Assembly: GCA_004794785.1 (NCBI GenBank)
Contig: SJOL01006503.1
Span: 233,769 to 297,768, forward strand
Origin: Opisthorchis felineus
Lineage: Eukaryota; Platyhelminthes; Trematoda; Opisthorchiida; Opisthorchiidae
Length of the DNA: 64,000 bases
Direction: 5' to 3'
The notes beneath the pieces were generated by a model that saw nothing but the letters and a program-made list of their open reading frames with translations, did not search any database and was not told the origin of the DNA. Of the stretch, positions 53,512 to 63,999 are shown one piece after another (the stretch's first letter is position 1; each line of letters opens with the position of its first letter). The translations under genes and the position numbers were made by a program.

Positions 53512-55560
53512 TTGGGCGTGCGTCTAAGGCTCGGCGAAAAAGACGGTCCATTCGAACTAAAGCCTAAAACGGCTGCTGAGGTCTCATGGCCTTGGACTGT
53601 TGGGCTTGCGGCCAGGTTCGCGAAAAGCGTAAGCAGCGAAGAAGAAGTGGAGATTAGCAATGCGGAAAAATTGTGGCAGGAATCCCAGAATCATGCTGTA
53701 CAGTGAAAATGCAGAGACTTACTGGTGTCGCTATTGTAGTGGAGTCGGGTGTAAAAGTTCCTTGGGAGAGGGAATTGGTGCTAACAAACAAGACGAAACG
53801 CGAACGGTACATAAAATTATTGAATTTGTGGGAGGCACAAACCGAAAGTCCGCCGAAATGGTTAAATCCGGCCGGAAGGTTAGGCATTTTAGAACGGAGG
53901 CTTCTTGGATGTGGCTGTGGCCAGGTGAGCAGTTTGTTCGTAGGTGCAGGTAATGGAACAAGCGACAGAGAGGATCCAGTCGAGAGTAGGAAGGGAATAG
54001 TTGCGAGCGTGCTATCAAACTGGGTATGGCGGTGCCGTGCTATCATTGCGCTGACATACTTCGGTTTCTGGACAGTCCCTTAAAGGACGTCATGTTTGAG
54101 GTGATTTGACTGGGATGTGCAACTCTGTGAGCGGCGAGATATTTTGGGTTGGCCAAGGGAATCCGCAGAGTTAGAACAAAGGCGATGTAAGATCGCAGTT
54201 ATTTTTCTGGCCCGTTTGAAGCTCCCTGTGGATGTGAATCACAGGCCAGGTAGAGTGGATGACAGCCAAACAGGGCGTTCGAGCTAGGTATTGCCGAAGG
54301 TCGAAGCTTGGGAAGAAGAGGGAATGGGGTGGAATCAATAACGCTTGGTGAGGTTGAGGGAACATCAGATAGGATAAGGTGCATTATTGGACGGAAAAAA
54401 CTCAAAGTTGACCACAAGTAGACTGGTGACAACAGGTGGTTAAATGGGACAGGATAAAGGTAGATTTGAACTTGGTAGATTGGCGATCAAGCGGTGGGTG
54501 AGTTAGCTAATATATACTATTATCGTACGGGGGGTCTAGAGCAAGCCGATACAAGCACGCAGAGAGCTGGTCTGGTTAGGAAAATCAAACATATAAGGAC
54601 TGACAGGAGTAGAAATTCCGAGGTGATGGACTTGTGTATCTGGAATTTAATATGTGGGTTGGACAGTGCCATAATTTAGGGGAAAGTGAACGTACTGGAA
54701 ATAGTAACCATTCCTTGAGCACTGCTATCATCTCCAATCAACATGTGCATGATGAAAAATCTTTTGGGCGCTAGTCTTGTATGATGGTAGTGGAGGGTTA
54801 GGAATCCCATTTAAGATGTATTTTTATTGTGTTCACTCCTGAGAGCAGTAGGTAGGTGTGTGGTTTGTGCGATTGGCTAAGTGGGCTTTGGTGCGATTCA
54901 ACTCCAACTATGACGAAGGCAGCTACAGCTTTGTACGCCGATGTAAATCGTGGGCGTCGCACAGTACCTTCAGGCTATCCCATCTATGATTTTTTCGAAG
55001 AATGTTTTTACCAGACGAAAGATCAGTTATTTTACCGTCTGTGGTTTATAGCAGCAACAAACAGAAAACAACAGTGCTCTTTTATGAAGTTTCTGAATTA
55101 CAGACCATGCACATAATCACCGGCGGTGGGCGAAGGACCCGTGCTACTGGAGGGGTGGAGGGTATACGAACGCACCACGGTGTAACGCGACAGGCCAACC
55201 GTCCCTGCAGGAGGTACCGACCACCACATGAGGTGTTCATCCCATCGTGCATGCTACCAGATCTGCAGGGTGGCATGCAACCCAACTGTCATAATTGCGG
55301 TTTGTGCATTAATAAAGCAATCCAGGTGCCAGATATTTTATCCGGTCGAGGAAAAGCCAGGCCAGTAAAACAGCTCAACCTATTCGAACAGGCGAGCCCA
55401 AAATAGTCGCTGGAGAAGACAGGTCACGGAGGAGGCAAATGAGGCGGCAGCTACCATTGGGACAATTGGAACAGAACGGAGGTGCCCAGAGCGTATGCAC
55501 CATGGCCAAACGATGGCTGGGTTTGAGCTACCAAGTCAAGTAGAGGCATACCGCAATGTT
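53512..55560 (-). mobile_element. Repeat R, long copy 1, no tail of its own
   Basis: About 2.05 kb collinear with 58885-60910, at an offset of roughly 5.3 kb. The 440 bases nearest the (TTA)n tail in copy 2 are not found next to its left edge. A separate tail piece at 52595-52680 could be the displaced end of this copy, with 0.8 kb of other sequence between. Open frames up to about 135 codons occur on both strands (for example 53654-54046 minus and 55002-55406 plus), but they are not conserved as frames between the two copies, so I do not call them coding. The right edge abuts the plus-strand RTE fragment at 55690. Confidence 0.8.
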
Positions 55561-55689
55561 ATGTGTGCGTGTGCTTACAGGGTTGTGTTGTATCGACGGT
55601 ACATGCGACGGAAACTTGTTAGGCGATCCACTCGAGTTTTCATGTTACAGGCGGCAACGAAAACGAGACTTTAGTGGCTTGCTTCTGCT

Positions 55690-56257
55690 ACCGGGAACAG
55701 CCGTGCCTTGTATCAAGTGGTAAGATAGACTGACCCTAGGAACGCAAGCGATAAGTAGAAAAAACGGCCCGTCAACTCACTCGCAAAAACGTCGACTGGG
55801 GAGGTGGGCCGAACACTTCGAAGACCACTTTGGCTGGCCCCCTGCAACACAGCCTCTCTAGATAGTGTATACGGGCGAATGGAGTGTAAACCTTGACCAC
55901 CCTTCGAAAGATAAAATAAAGCACGAAATGTCTGTACGTAAACGTGAAAAGGAACCAGGATCGAACAGTATGTATCCAGACCTCTTCAAGGAAGGCAAAG
56001 AATCAATGGTGATCTATCGGACAAAGGATATTGGTGCTATATTGAACGAAGAGAGGGTGTCTGCAGAACGGGGCATGTTGACGGTCATTTCTATCTTCAA
56101 AAAGGGTACGCGAACGCTGTGTGAAAACCGCCGTGGCATCAGCCTGGTTACTGTGGCATCGAAGGTCTTCTCTGGTCTTATCCTTCATGTAACTGGCAAA
56201 ATATGCCAGGACGACCATGTCTTCAATAACGGCGGACGGCTGAACGAACCTGGCTGA
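55690..56257 (+). mobile_element. RTE-type reverse transcriptase fragment
   Basis: Plus-strand remnant of an RTE-clade LINE. The frame reads THSQKRRLGRWAEHF then EDHFGWPPATQPL, is broken by TAG at 55859-55861, and continues in the same frame as HPSKDKIKHEMS, KEPGSNSMYPDLFKEG (the 'KAPGPDGI.PE.FK' motif), and then VISIFKKGTRTLCENRRGIS and LVTVASKVFSGLIL (RT motif 2). The frame closes at 56257. The catalytic palm with YADD is absent: repeat G follows directly. The linker and motif 2 resemble the 10-11 kb copy closely enough to place both in one family. Upstream, about 55700-55740, traces of a 'LYQLV' motif (usual in this linker) can be read in other frames. Confidence 0.88.
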
Positions 56258-56438
56258 AGTACACGAGCAACCTGCGGCTAGGGGCCCATGATGCCTAATC
56301 GACTAGCCACATGGAACCTACGTATATCATTGCGGACAACTGAATGAGCCTAGCTGACCCACACGATTAACATGTGGCTAGGGGTCCACGATGATTAATC
56401 AGCCGGCATACTCATCCATCTCTTCTGGGGAAAATTCG
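56229..56438 (+). repeat. Repeat G, two tandem units of about 105 bases
   Basis: Two diverged units share GAACCTGGCTGA / GAGCCTAGCTGA, then TGCGGCTAGGGGCCCATGAT / TGTGGCTAGGGGTCCACGAT and then TAATC. They follow directly after the RTE fragment. A third unit is at 49506-49572. Confidence 0.7.
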
Positions 56439-57931
56439 AAGGTTCGAATTGGGCGACATGAAAAGTTGAATGCAATTGGTCATTTTGATTGGTACATATG
56501 TCCTGCGGGGAAGCGTATGGTCTTCATGGCAAACAGTGTTCATTGAGCTATTGACGCCCTAAAATGAGAGAAAGATACGAGTTAGGTTAAGGAAATATCA
56601 CTATGAGTTAGGCGGCTGACAAACTGGGAGCAATACTTACCCTATAGAGGGAAAACTTCAGCGGCGGCAATGTCGTAGAGTCTTATTTACACAACGCCAG
56701 CTTCCACGGCTGATACGCATCGCGTGATTTCTTGTAGCTTAGTGTCTCCTGACTGTAAGGTCTCAAAAATCACGAGACTTAAACAATATGCGTGAGGGCT
56801 TACTAACAGACGAACAGTATGGAGCTGAATGGCCTTTTATGAGTCGAACGAAATCATCGTCGTCAGTTGTTTACGCAGGCCGTCGAAAGATGTTGGCGGT
56901 GGTTTGTGAACAAGTGTAAGGGGTACATTTTGTTCCGGTAGATTGTAAACCGACAGCCGCCGTTGGTGGTTATGGAAGCAACCTAAGAAAACATCCTTGA
57001 AGAATGTTTCTTACTGCTTTGAACCGACTTGTCTCCAAATACAGAGAACAAAGGGATGCAGGAAAGCCACATCGCTAGGTATAAGGGGCATGTGCTCTCT
57101 CCAAAACAGGTGTTAACCTTCTGGGTGCACCCGGGTGTTTGCAACAGGAACTATGAGTTAGTTAACGTAGACTGACCTCACTTTCTTTGTTCCAACGCTA
57201 CGACAGTGTAGACTTGGAGGTATGCGGTCCCAAGTGCCTCAAAACGGGCGAACATGCGCATGTATCCATTCGACAGACAACGTTCAGAATGCAACCGTCG
57301 CCCTCCAGAATCTCCAGTCGGTCGCAGTTATGTGACGACGGCATCTCAAATTCCCGCATGGGCCACTCGGCCGGGACACCTTCTGTATGACGTGCTCCAG
57401 TGTGTCTATGTGGTGCACCCGGTTTTCAGGTGGCCGTTTGCATCCTCCAGACAGTTATTGGTTACATTACCGAATTGGATTATCCCGGGTTGCGCATGTC
57501 TGACCCTCTTGTGGATGATGCACAACCAGTGGGTAGTAAGGTAAGAGATAAATCCTGGGTCCGTGCGATGTAATAGTTGCAGATCTTGTCGAAACCTGCG
57601 TGCTAGTATTATTAAGAAAAAAAAGCCTACTGTGTGGCAGTGTCCAGGCAGACTATATAGTGAAATAAGTGCCGGCTGTTCGTAGTGTCTGTGACCAAAA
57701 ATACATGGATGTTTTATGATACGTACGTGCTTTATGATAGCTTTTCTAATAGGAACGTAGCACAACATGATGTCGCAGCGGAACATTACCCTCGCTGCCC
57801 GCATTCATGGCGCCCTCTTGTCTATGACAAAAGCCTTCGCTCGACACTGCTCGCCCATCATTTCCATGAATAGGCCGAACAGGTTACACATAGGAGCAAA
57901 CTATTCGTTTTCCCCGAAGGCATACATAACC
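56439..57931. other. Unassigned sequence between repeats G and C
   Basis: Contains frames 57254-57544 plus and 57406-57804 minus on opposite strands. No RT, endonuclease or transposase motif is read. It may be an insertion between G and C, which are adjacent at 49.5 kb. Confidence 0.45.
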
Positions 57932-58105
57932 GGACGTCTGGTTATCCATGCCATCCTTGGTCATGAAGGTGAATGGCTTGTAGCTACAGGCCAGATATTA
58001 GTTTCTTTAAAGATACTTACCCAAAACAGTTTGTCGCGTGTGTCCCACCGGTATTTACTGCATCTGCGAAGCGTCGAAACAGTGCTATCTGCTTCAATCT
58101 CACTC
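57932..58105. repeat. Repeat C, copy 2
   Basis: Pairs with 49573-49742. It lies upstream of the R tail at 58447, repeating the order G, C, R-tail seen at 49.5-50.2 kb. In this place about 1.5 kb of other sequence separates G from C. Confidence 0.75.
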
Positions 58106-58444
58106 TGCTTTACTACTCAAACGCACAAATACCACATAGTTATCCTTCATGCATTCACTTAGCGCCTTCTCAAAAGCCGTGAAGAATGAAAAGAATATAG
58201 ACCATAATTTCTCAACAAACGTATGTGAAGTTCAAAGTCGGATTCGTGCCAAAAATTGAAAGGGAGATTAATTAAAACAAATCACGAGGAAAGGAATGAA
58301 GTTTAGAGTGATTTTTGTTTCGAACATACATACACAAAATGCAATATTTCTGCGTAAAAAAGTTTTGTTTCATTCGCAAAGGTTTTGCATTGTGCGTCTA
58401 AAGATCGGCCTCCCGCACAGATTCTCCGTTTTGGGTTGAGAAGA

Positions 58445-58446
<2 letters not shown>

Positions 58447-58489
<43 letters not shown>
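58447..58489. repeat. (TAA)n microsatellite, tail of repeat R
   Basis: About fourteen TAA units. Only the sequence to its right (R) is shared with the other tail sites. The sequence to its left differs at each site, so the tract is the 3' tail of minus-strand R and not a pre-existing microsatellite of the host. Confidence 0.95.
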
Positions 58490-60098
58490 GGTTTATTTCC
58501 AACTAGTGGGTGGCATACTTTCGGGCATGATCATACATTTACAGTCAGAATAAGAGCATGACGGGTGGGGTTTGTCGGTACTGGGAATTCCGTGGAATAG
58601 GGACGGCGACATAGAGAGTGGGCATTATCCGAAGTAGACCTGGTCACACCTGAGGCGTCATGGGTAGGAAACCAAAATTACAAGGGCTCTTTCTTTCTTA
58701 TGGGGAACATATCAAATGAGAAAAGGTACGATCATTAAGATTTGAAAGTGGCGGGCAAAAAAATACGAGGGAGGGCATAGCAAGAGGCTTCCTGCCTGGT
58801 ACGTGATAAAAATAACAAAAGAAAAACTTCAGTCTGCAGGAAAAGTGGAACAAGAATAACGGATCAGGAGGGGAAGCAGAACTGGCACGATCTGACCAGC
58901 CAATTTGAACTGAAGCCTAAAGCCGTTACCGAGGCATCGTAGCCTTGGGCTGTTGGGCGTATAGCCAGAGTCACGAAAAGCGTAAGTGGGGGAATATGCG
59001 GTACGGATAACTGGTAGTAGGAAACTCAGAATCACCGTATGCAGGGAAACTGGAGAGACTCATTAGTGTTGCTGCGGGAGCGGCGTTGGGTCTAAAAGTT
59101 CCTTGGGAGAAGAAGTTCACGAAAACGCGCAAGAAGGAACGCGAACTGCATGGAAAATGACTGACTCGGTGAGGGGTATAAAGTAAAAGACACCGAGATG
59201 TTCAGATCCGATGGAAGGTTCAGCAAATTGGAATGAACGCCCCCCGGTGGCCACTTTGATTTTGGTTGTAGGTAAGGGAAAGAGTTGGCGAGCGGGCGCA
59301 GTCAAAGTAAGGAGTGAACAGTTGCGGGTATGCTATCAAACTGGGTATGACAGTGTCGTGCCATCACTGCACTGAAATACTTCAGTTTCTGGACAGCCCC
59401 GTGATGGACGTCGTAATTGAGGTAGTTGGGCTGGGGTGCGCAGTCTTGTGAGCAGCGGGATGTTGTGGGTTTGCCAGGGGATTCCACAGGCAGAGCAAGA
59501 CCAGTGTAGTATCGCAGGTAGTATTTGTTTTTTTCGGTCGGGGATCCCTTCAAATGTAATGCGCAGATCGAGTGGAGTTGATAATAGCCAAACAGGACAT
59601 GCACAGCACGTATTACCGCAGGTCGAAACGCGGGAAGATGAGATGGGACGAGATCAATAAGGCCTAGAGAGTTATAGGAGTCATCAAACAGGATATAATC
59701 CCTTAAGAAGAAAGAAAAACTGAACGTTCACCATAATTAGGATTGATCTACACTCAGTAGTCTAATCATCAAATTTAAGCTAAGATTGCCAATAAATGCT
59801 ATCACACTACCTGAGCTAGAGGACAGTTCGATGCAGTAGGCAGAGAGACAGCGTGGTAAGGGAAACCTAACACGTAAGGACTGGTTAAGGTGGAACATCT
59901 GGGATGGTGAGCTAGATTTCCTAGAGGTTATTAGTGAGTTGGGCAGTACTAGGAAAAACTAAGAGGGAAGGCGAACGTAAGGAGAATGGTCACCAGCCCC
60001 CGAAGCACTACTATCAGCTTTAGTCTATAAGTGGTGCATTGCGAAAAATACTTTCAACGCTAGCCTCGCATGCTGATAGTGGAGGGATTGGAGTCTCA

Positions 60099-60128
60099 CT
60101 ATATATGTATATATATATATATATATAT
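60099..60128. repeat. (AT)n microsatellite inside repeat R copy 2
   Basis: An alternating AT tract with one G interruption. The matching place in copy 1 (about 54815-54835) has only TATTTTTATTGTG, so the tract expanded after the two copies separated. Confidence 0.9.
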
Positions 60129-60685
60129 TGTGTCTCCACTCATGGGAGCAGCAGGTAAGTGTGTATCTTGTTTGGTTGACGAGGTGGATTTTGGTGCGGT
60201 GTAGCCTCGACTCTGACGAAGGCAGCTACAGCTATGCACGTCGATGTAGGCCATGGGCATCGCAGAATATCTTCAGGTTATCCCTGGTATATAGTTTTTT
60301 TACAGACGGAAAGCCTGTTTTTTTTCTCATCTGTAGTTTATGGCTTTGCCAGATACATAACTCAACCGAGGCGAGTCCAACACCAGCAGCAACAAACGGA
60401 AGACAGCAGTGCACTTTTTTATTTTAATTTCCTGAATTTAAAGGTCAGGCTCAGAACCACCGGCGATGGACGATGCACCCGTGCTACTGAAGGGGCGGCG
60501 GGTATACGAACGCACTATGGTGCAACGTAACAGGGCGACCCTCCCTGCAGGGCGTACCCGTCCACCACACGAGGTTTTCATCCCTCGTGCATGCCACCAG
60601 AGCTGCAAGGTAGGAAACCATCCAAGCAGTCATAAATGCGGTTTGTGCATTAAAAAAATACTCCAGCTACCAGTTTTTTTTGGTC

Positions 60686-60695
60686 GGGGGGGGGG
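60686..60695 (+). repeat. Run of ten G inside repeat R
   Basis: The homopolymer stands just after a run of eight T, at a place where copy 1 has GGTCGAGGAAAAGCC (about 55342). It is a likely sequencing or replication slippage site. Confidence 0.9.
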
Positions 60696-61256
60696 ACAAG
60701 GCCAGTAAAAACAGCTCAGTCAATTCTGACAAGCAAACGGCAAACAGACGCTGGTAAAGGCAAGTTGCTGAGGAGCCAAGTGAAATGACAGTTGCCAGTG
60801 GGACAATGGGAACGGAATGATGATATTCAGGGTGAATGCACTATGGCTAAACGGCGACTGAGCATTGGTGAGTTGCCATGTCAAGCGGAGGCGTACCGCG
60901 ATGCTGTCTTTAGTGAGCTGTGGAGCAAATCGTCAAATGGATATGATGTATATATATCTATATATTGGCGTATAGTAATGAAGAAAAAATGCTGACTTTG
61001 TTTTTTTGTCAGTTAGAGTTAGGCCAAGAGCACCAGCAGCTAGACAGAGCTGATAGAGTAATCCGGGGTAGTGACCTGACTAGAACGAGATATAAGTTGG
61101 CTGGGGGAAAACAAGAAAAACAACCAGGCCAGTACCACAACATATTTTAGGTTAAGTAAGCGTCTAAGTCCTACGGTGGCTTGTAGCAAGTCTAGAGGAT
61201 AGGAAGATATGATAGCAGGATATTTTTCTTGCCCACTAACTGTATCGTCGCTAAAC

Positions 61257-63058
61257 TCAAATGCGCATTGGACCCGATTCATAGAGGAGGTCGGGGGGTA
61301 GTTGGGTATTTAGTAAGGCGGCAGCAGTTTCACAGGTAAGGAATTTGTCCACGGACTGAGAAAAAGTATAATGATGCGTGATGTTTCGCAGCCGCTCAGG
61401 AAGGCTGTTCCAGATGCGAGCATAGTAAACTAGAAAGAAGTAGTGGCGTAGGTTTGTACGAGCTGGAGGACACACTAAGAGGTTGCAGGAGTTACGGAAT
61501 CTGTAGCGAGGACGAGGGTTTACGTTTGGTCTAGCCTCTGCTATAAAGGCGTTTTTGTGCAGCAGACGGTGTAAGAGAGTTAGATTCATCTTAAACCGTC
61601 TGAGCCACAGTGGTTCGAGGCCTAGGATTTGACAGCGGGAGCGGTAAGAGAGAGGGTTGGACCGAGGGAACAGTTTTTTCGTGAATGAGCGTTGGACGCT
61701 TTCAATTGCAAGTCTACAACTTTGGGTATAAAGGAAGGAGAATGAGGGACAGAATTCCACGATTGGTCGTACGCATAGCTTAAAAATTGCAACCATAGTG
61801 TCTGGAAGGTGAAAGGAGCGTAGTATTAAGAAGCAGAGCCTGCGTGCTCGGGCGACCTGGAACTGCACCTGGTGGGAAAAGCTAAACGAACAGGAGTATC
61901 TGAGGCCAAGATCTTTGATCTCCGTGGAATGAGGGATAGGATTTCCATTAATTGTGAAAGCACCTGCCGGGAGGGAGCAGCGGCAGGAAGTTATGCAGGA
62001 TTTCGTGAAGGAGAAGCTAAAGCCAGAGTCGCTTGACCAGCGAGTCAGTGAATCTAAGTCTTGCTTAATCTGATTAAAGGTAAGGGCTTGTGCAGTGGGG
62101 GGCTTGTGTAAGCGATTTTTATATCGTCCGCGAAGAGAAAGACCTCATCGTGGGATATGGCTCCGAAGACGTCGTTAATGTACAGTAGGAAGAGGATGGG
62201 ACCTAGCACACTTCCTTGAATGGCTCCACTGGTGATCGATAGCGGAGATGATTGTATGCCCCCGATTTGTGTTATTTGCGTCCTGTCCGATAGGTAGGAG
62301 GCGAACCACTAAAATAAGGTTCCAGTGATGCCGACGGTACTAATCTTATATAGCAGGGATGCATGGGGCACCTGGTCAAAGGCTTTTTGAATGTCCAGGT
62401 AAACTGTTACAGTGTAGTAACCAGCTTCATAGGCTGCTGTGATGGTCTCAAAGAAGTGAAGCTGGCAGCCACGGACGGATCCTTGGGACAGGAATCCATA
62501 CTGTCGGTCATCTATGGCATTAGTAGCCAGGAGGAACTTGGTTAATGGCCCTTTGAACAGACGTTCAAGGGCTCTCATTAGGAGGGAGGTATTATGGATT
62601 CCCCTGTAGTTGGAAGGAGTTTGTCTAGATCTTGCTTTGAAGCGCGGGTGGATTATAGATTTCTTCCACTGGGAGGGGACGATTCCATGGTTTATAGAGT
62701 TCGTAAAAAGAATTAATACAAGGATTCCAATATCTTGGCCGTCCTGTCTCAGAACACGGGGTGGAAGGCCGTCAGCTCCTGGCACAACAAAGTCCTTAAT
62801 CTTTAGGAGAAGGGGAAAAACGTCAGCTAAGGAGATGTTTGCGTTACTAAGAGTCGGGTGTTTACCCTGACCTTTAAGGGTTTGGAGATATGCAGCAGTG
62901 AGTATGGGTTTGGAGTTGCAAGGAATGGGTAAGTAGCAGCTGGCGAAGTAAGCATTTAGAAGGTCTGCTATACTGACAGGATCAGTGCTGGGGCCACTAT
63001 CTGTGAAATGCAAACAAGCAATTGAGTGGCTGTTTGGGGTGCAAAGCCTACGGAACAG
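61257..63058 (-). pseudogene. LINE reverse transcriptase and C-terminal domain, interrupted
   Basis: Continues the endonuclease frame past the TGA at 63059. RT motifs are visible in order: PGADGLPPRVLR, then VPSQWKKSIIHPRFK and NYRG (RT motif 2), DDRQYGFL, the motif A palm segment YLDIQKAFDQVPHASLL (first catalytic Asp codon at 62393-62395), then a TAG at 62309. The same frame goes on to WFASYLSD, the motif B segment GAIQGSVLGPILFLLYIND, and the motif C box FADD (62123-62134). A run of six C (62097-62102 on the plus strand) shifts the frame. The next frame reads the thumb (EIKDLGL, then CVRPIVEF) and the C-terminal IWNSLPERLR up to TGA 61257. All catalytic aspartates are kept, so inactivation came from the stops and shifts. 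FADD in place of YADD is common in jockey/CR1-type RTs. Confidence 0.93.
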
Positions 63059-63061
63059 TCA

Positions 63062-63999
63062 GCTGAGTAATTTGGTATGGGAAGGAGCTCTGAGGACGGT
63101 GTTTTCTTCTTGGCGTTCGAGAGGTACCCGCAAGGATTCTCGGTCAGTAGAGAGTTTATTGATGAGAATTAGCAAGGAGAAGTCCTGAGATTTCTGATTT
63201 TCTCTGCTAGCTCGATGTATTTTGGCATCCAAGGTTTTTACTAACTTATCGTGGCCGCAGATACTGGATTGAAAAAGTTTTACAGGAGAAACAAGGTGAA
63301 GAGCGGTCAATAGGTTTTGGTAAAAGATGTCACGGACGCGGTGTGTGTTTGTCGAGAGCAAGAAGTCATTCCAAGTCTGGGAAGCCAGGGTGGACGAAAA
63401 AGCTTGGAGAATATCCGGAGAGAGGAGATGAAACAGGGCGGGATTCAGAGGAGCAGTTTGTCCGCAACTGACTGCGTTGCAAGAAACGACGCAGTGATCA
63501 CTTCCTGGAAAGTGCGGGCCAACTGCAGCGGTGGCCAAATGGCCATCGTTGGACAATATTAGGTCCAGGGTACGTAAGCCACGAGTGGGGCTACGTACAA
63601 TTTGGGACCAGCCCTCCACACTGTTGGGCAAGCAGTGCGGTGTAACGGGCGGGGCCCGTAGTGGGAAACCAGGAGATATCCGGAAGGTTGAAGTCACCCA
63701 GCAGAAATTTAGATGAGTGAGGAAGGGCATGTGCAGTTGAGATAATACGGGAAAGGTCAGCAATAGAGGCGAGGGGCGGTGGTAGATAGATACATCCTAC
63801 TAGTACGGGTCGTTTGGTCTGTTCTGTAGATATCCAAATGGTCTCTGGAATCCCTTCCAGGGAAGAATCATCAAAGGAGGTTGCACGAAGTTCTGATTTG
63901 GAATAGATGGCACAGCCGCCGCCTCTTGAGTTTTTCCTATCAGAGCTGTGAATATCATAGCCAGGGATTGAGATGGCCGTGTCTGGTGTTTCATCTGTG
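63062..63999 (-). pseudogene. LINE endonuclease domain (APE/EEP type), frameshifted
   Basis: Partial endonuclease/exonuclease/phosphatase domain of the LINE. The upstream frame reads a glycine-rich GGGCAIY stretch, then VGCIYLPPP, then the catalytic GDFN motif (63687-63698) followed by LPDISW. The downstream frame, one base shifted, reads GWSQIVRSPTRG, TLDLILS and then PGSDHCVVSC, with the catalytic SDH motif at 63494-63505. These are the expected landmarks in the expected order for the second half of an APE-type LINE endonuclease, which nicks the target for target-primed reverse transcription. The shift lies between about 63610 and 63650, after ARYTALLAQQC in the upstream frame. The N-terminal part with the first catalytic Asn and Glu lies outside the window. 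After the SDH motif about 130 residues of linker run to the TGA at 63059. Confidence 0.9.

Larger units (their letters stand above)
58447..60910 (-). mobile_element. Repeat R, long copy 2, with (TTA)n 3' tail
   Basis: The longest copy of the R family. On the minus strand it runs from about 60910 down to a (TTA)n microsatellite at 58489-58447, preceded directly by AATAAAC. Segment 58885-60910 is collinear with 53512-55560 at clearly recognisable similarity. Landmarks shared by both are the AGTTCCTTGGGAGA block (53756 and 59096), CTATCAAACTGGGTATG (54014 and 59331), TCTGGACAG (about 54068 and 59391) and GACGAAGGCAGCTACAGCT (54913 and 60217). No convincing protein is read on either strand, so it may be 3' untranslated or non-coding LINE sequence. 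It lies on the same strand as, and just downstream of, the LINE ending at 61257, and could be its 3' region. Copy 2 alone contains an expanded (AT)n tract. Confidence 0.82.

Noticed and set aside
53654..54046. 130-codon minus-strand frame in repeat R as a coding region
   Set aside because: The frame is not kept in the homologous copy 2 (58.9-59.5 kb), where it is split, and no known domain is seen. Nucleotide similarity explains the partial likeness.
55002..55406. 134-codon plus-strand frame in repeat R as a coding region
   Set aside because: The corresponding frame in copy 2 (60466-60708) is shorter and shifted. It is not an endonuclease even though it precedes an RTE RT fragment.
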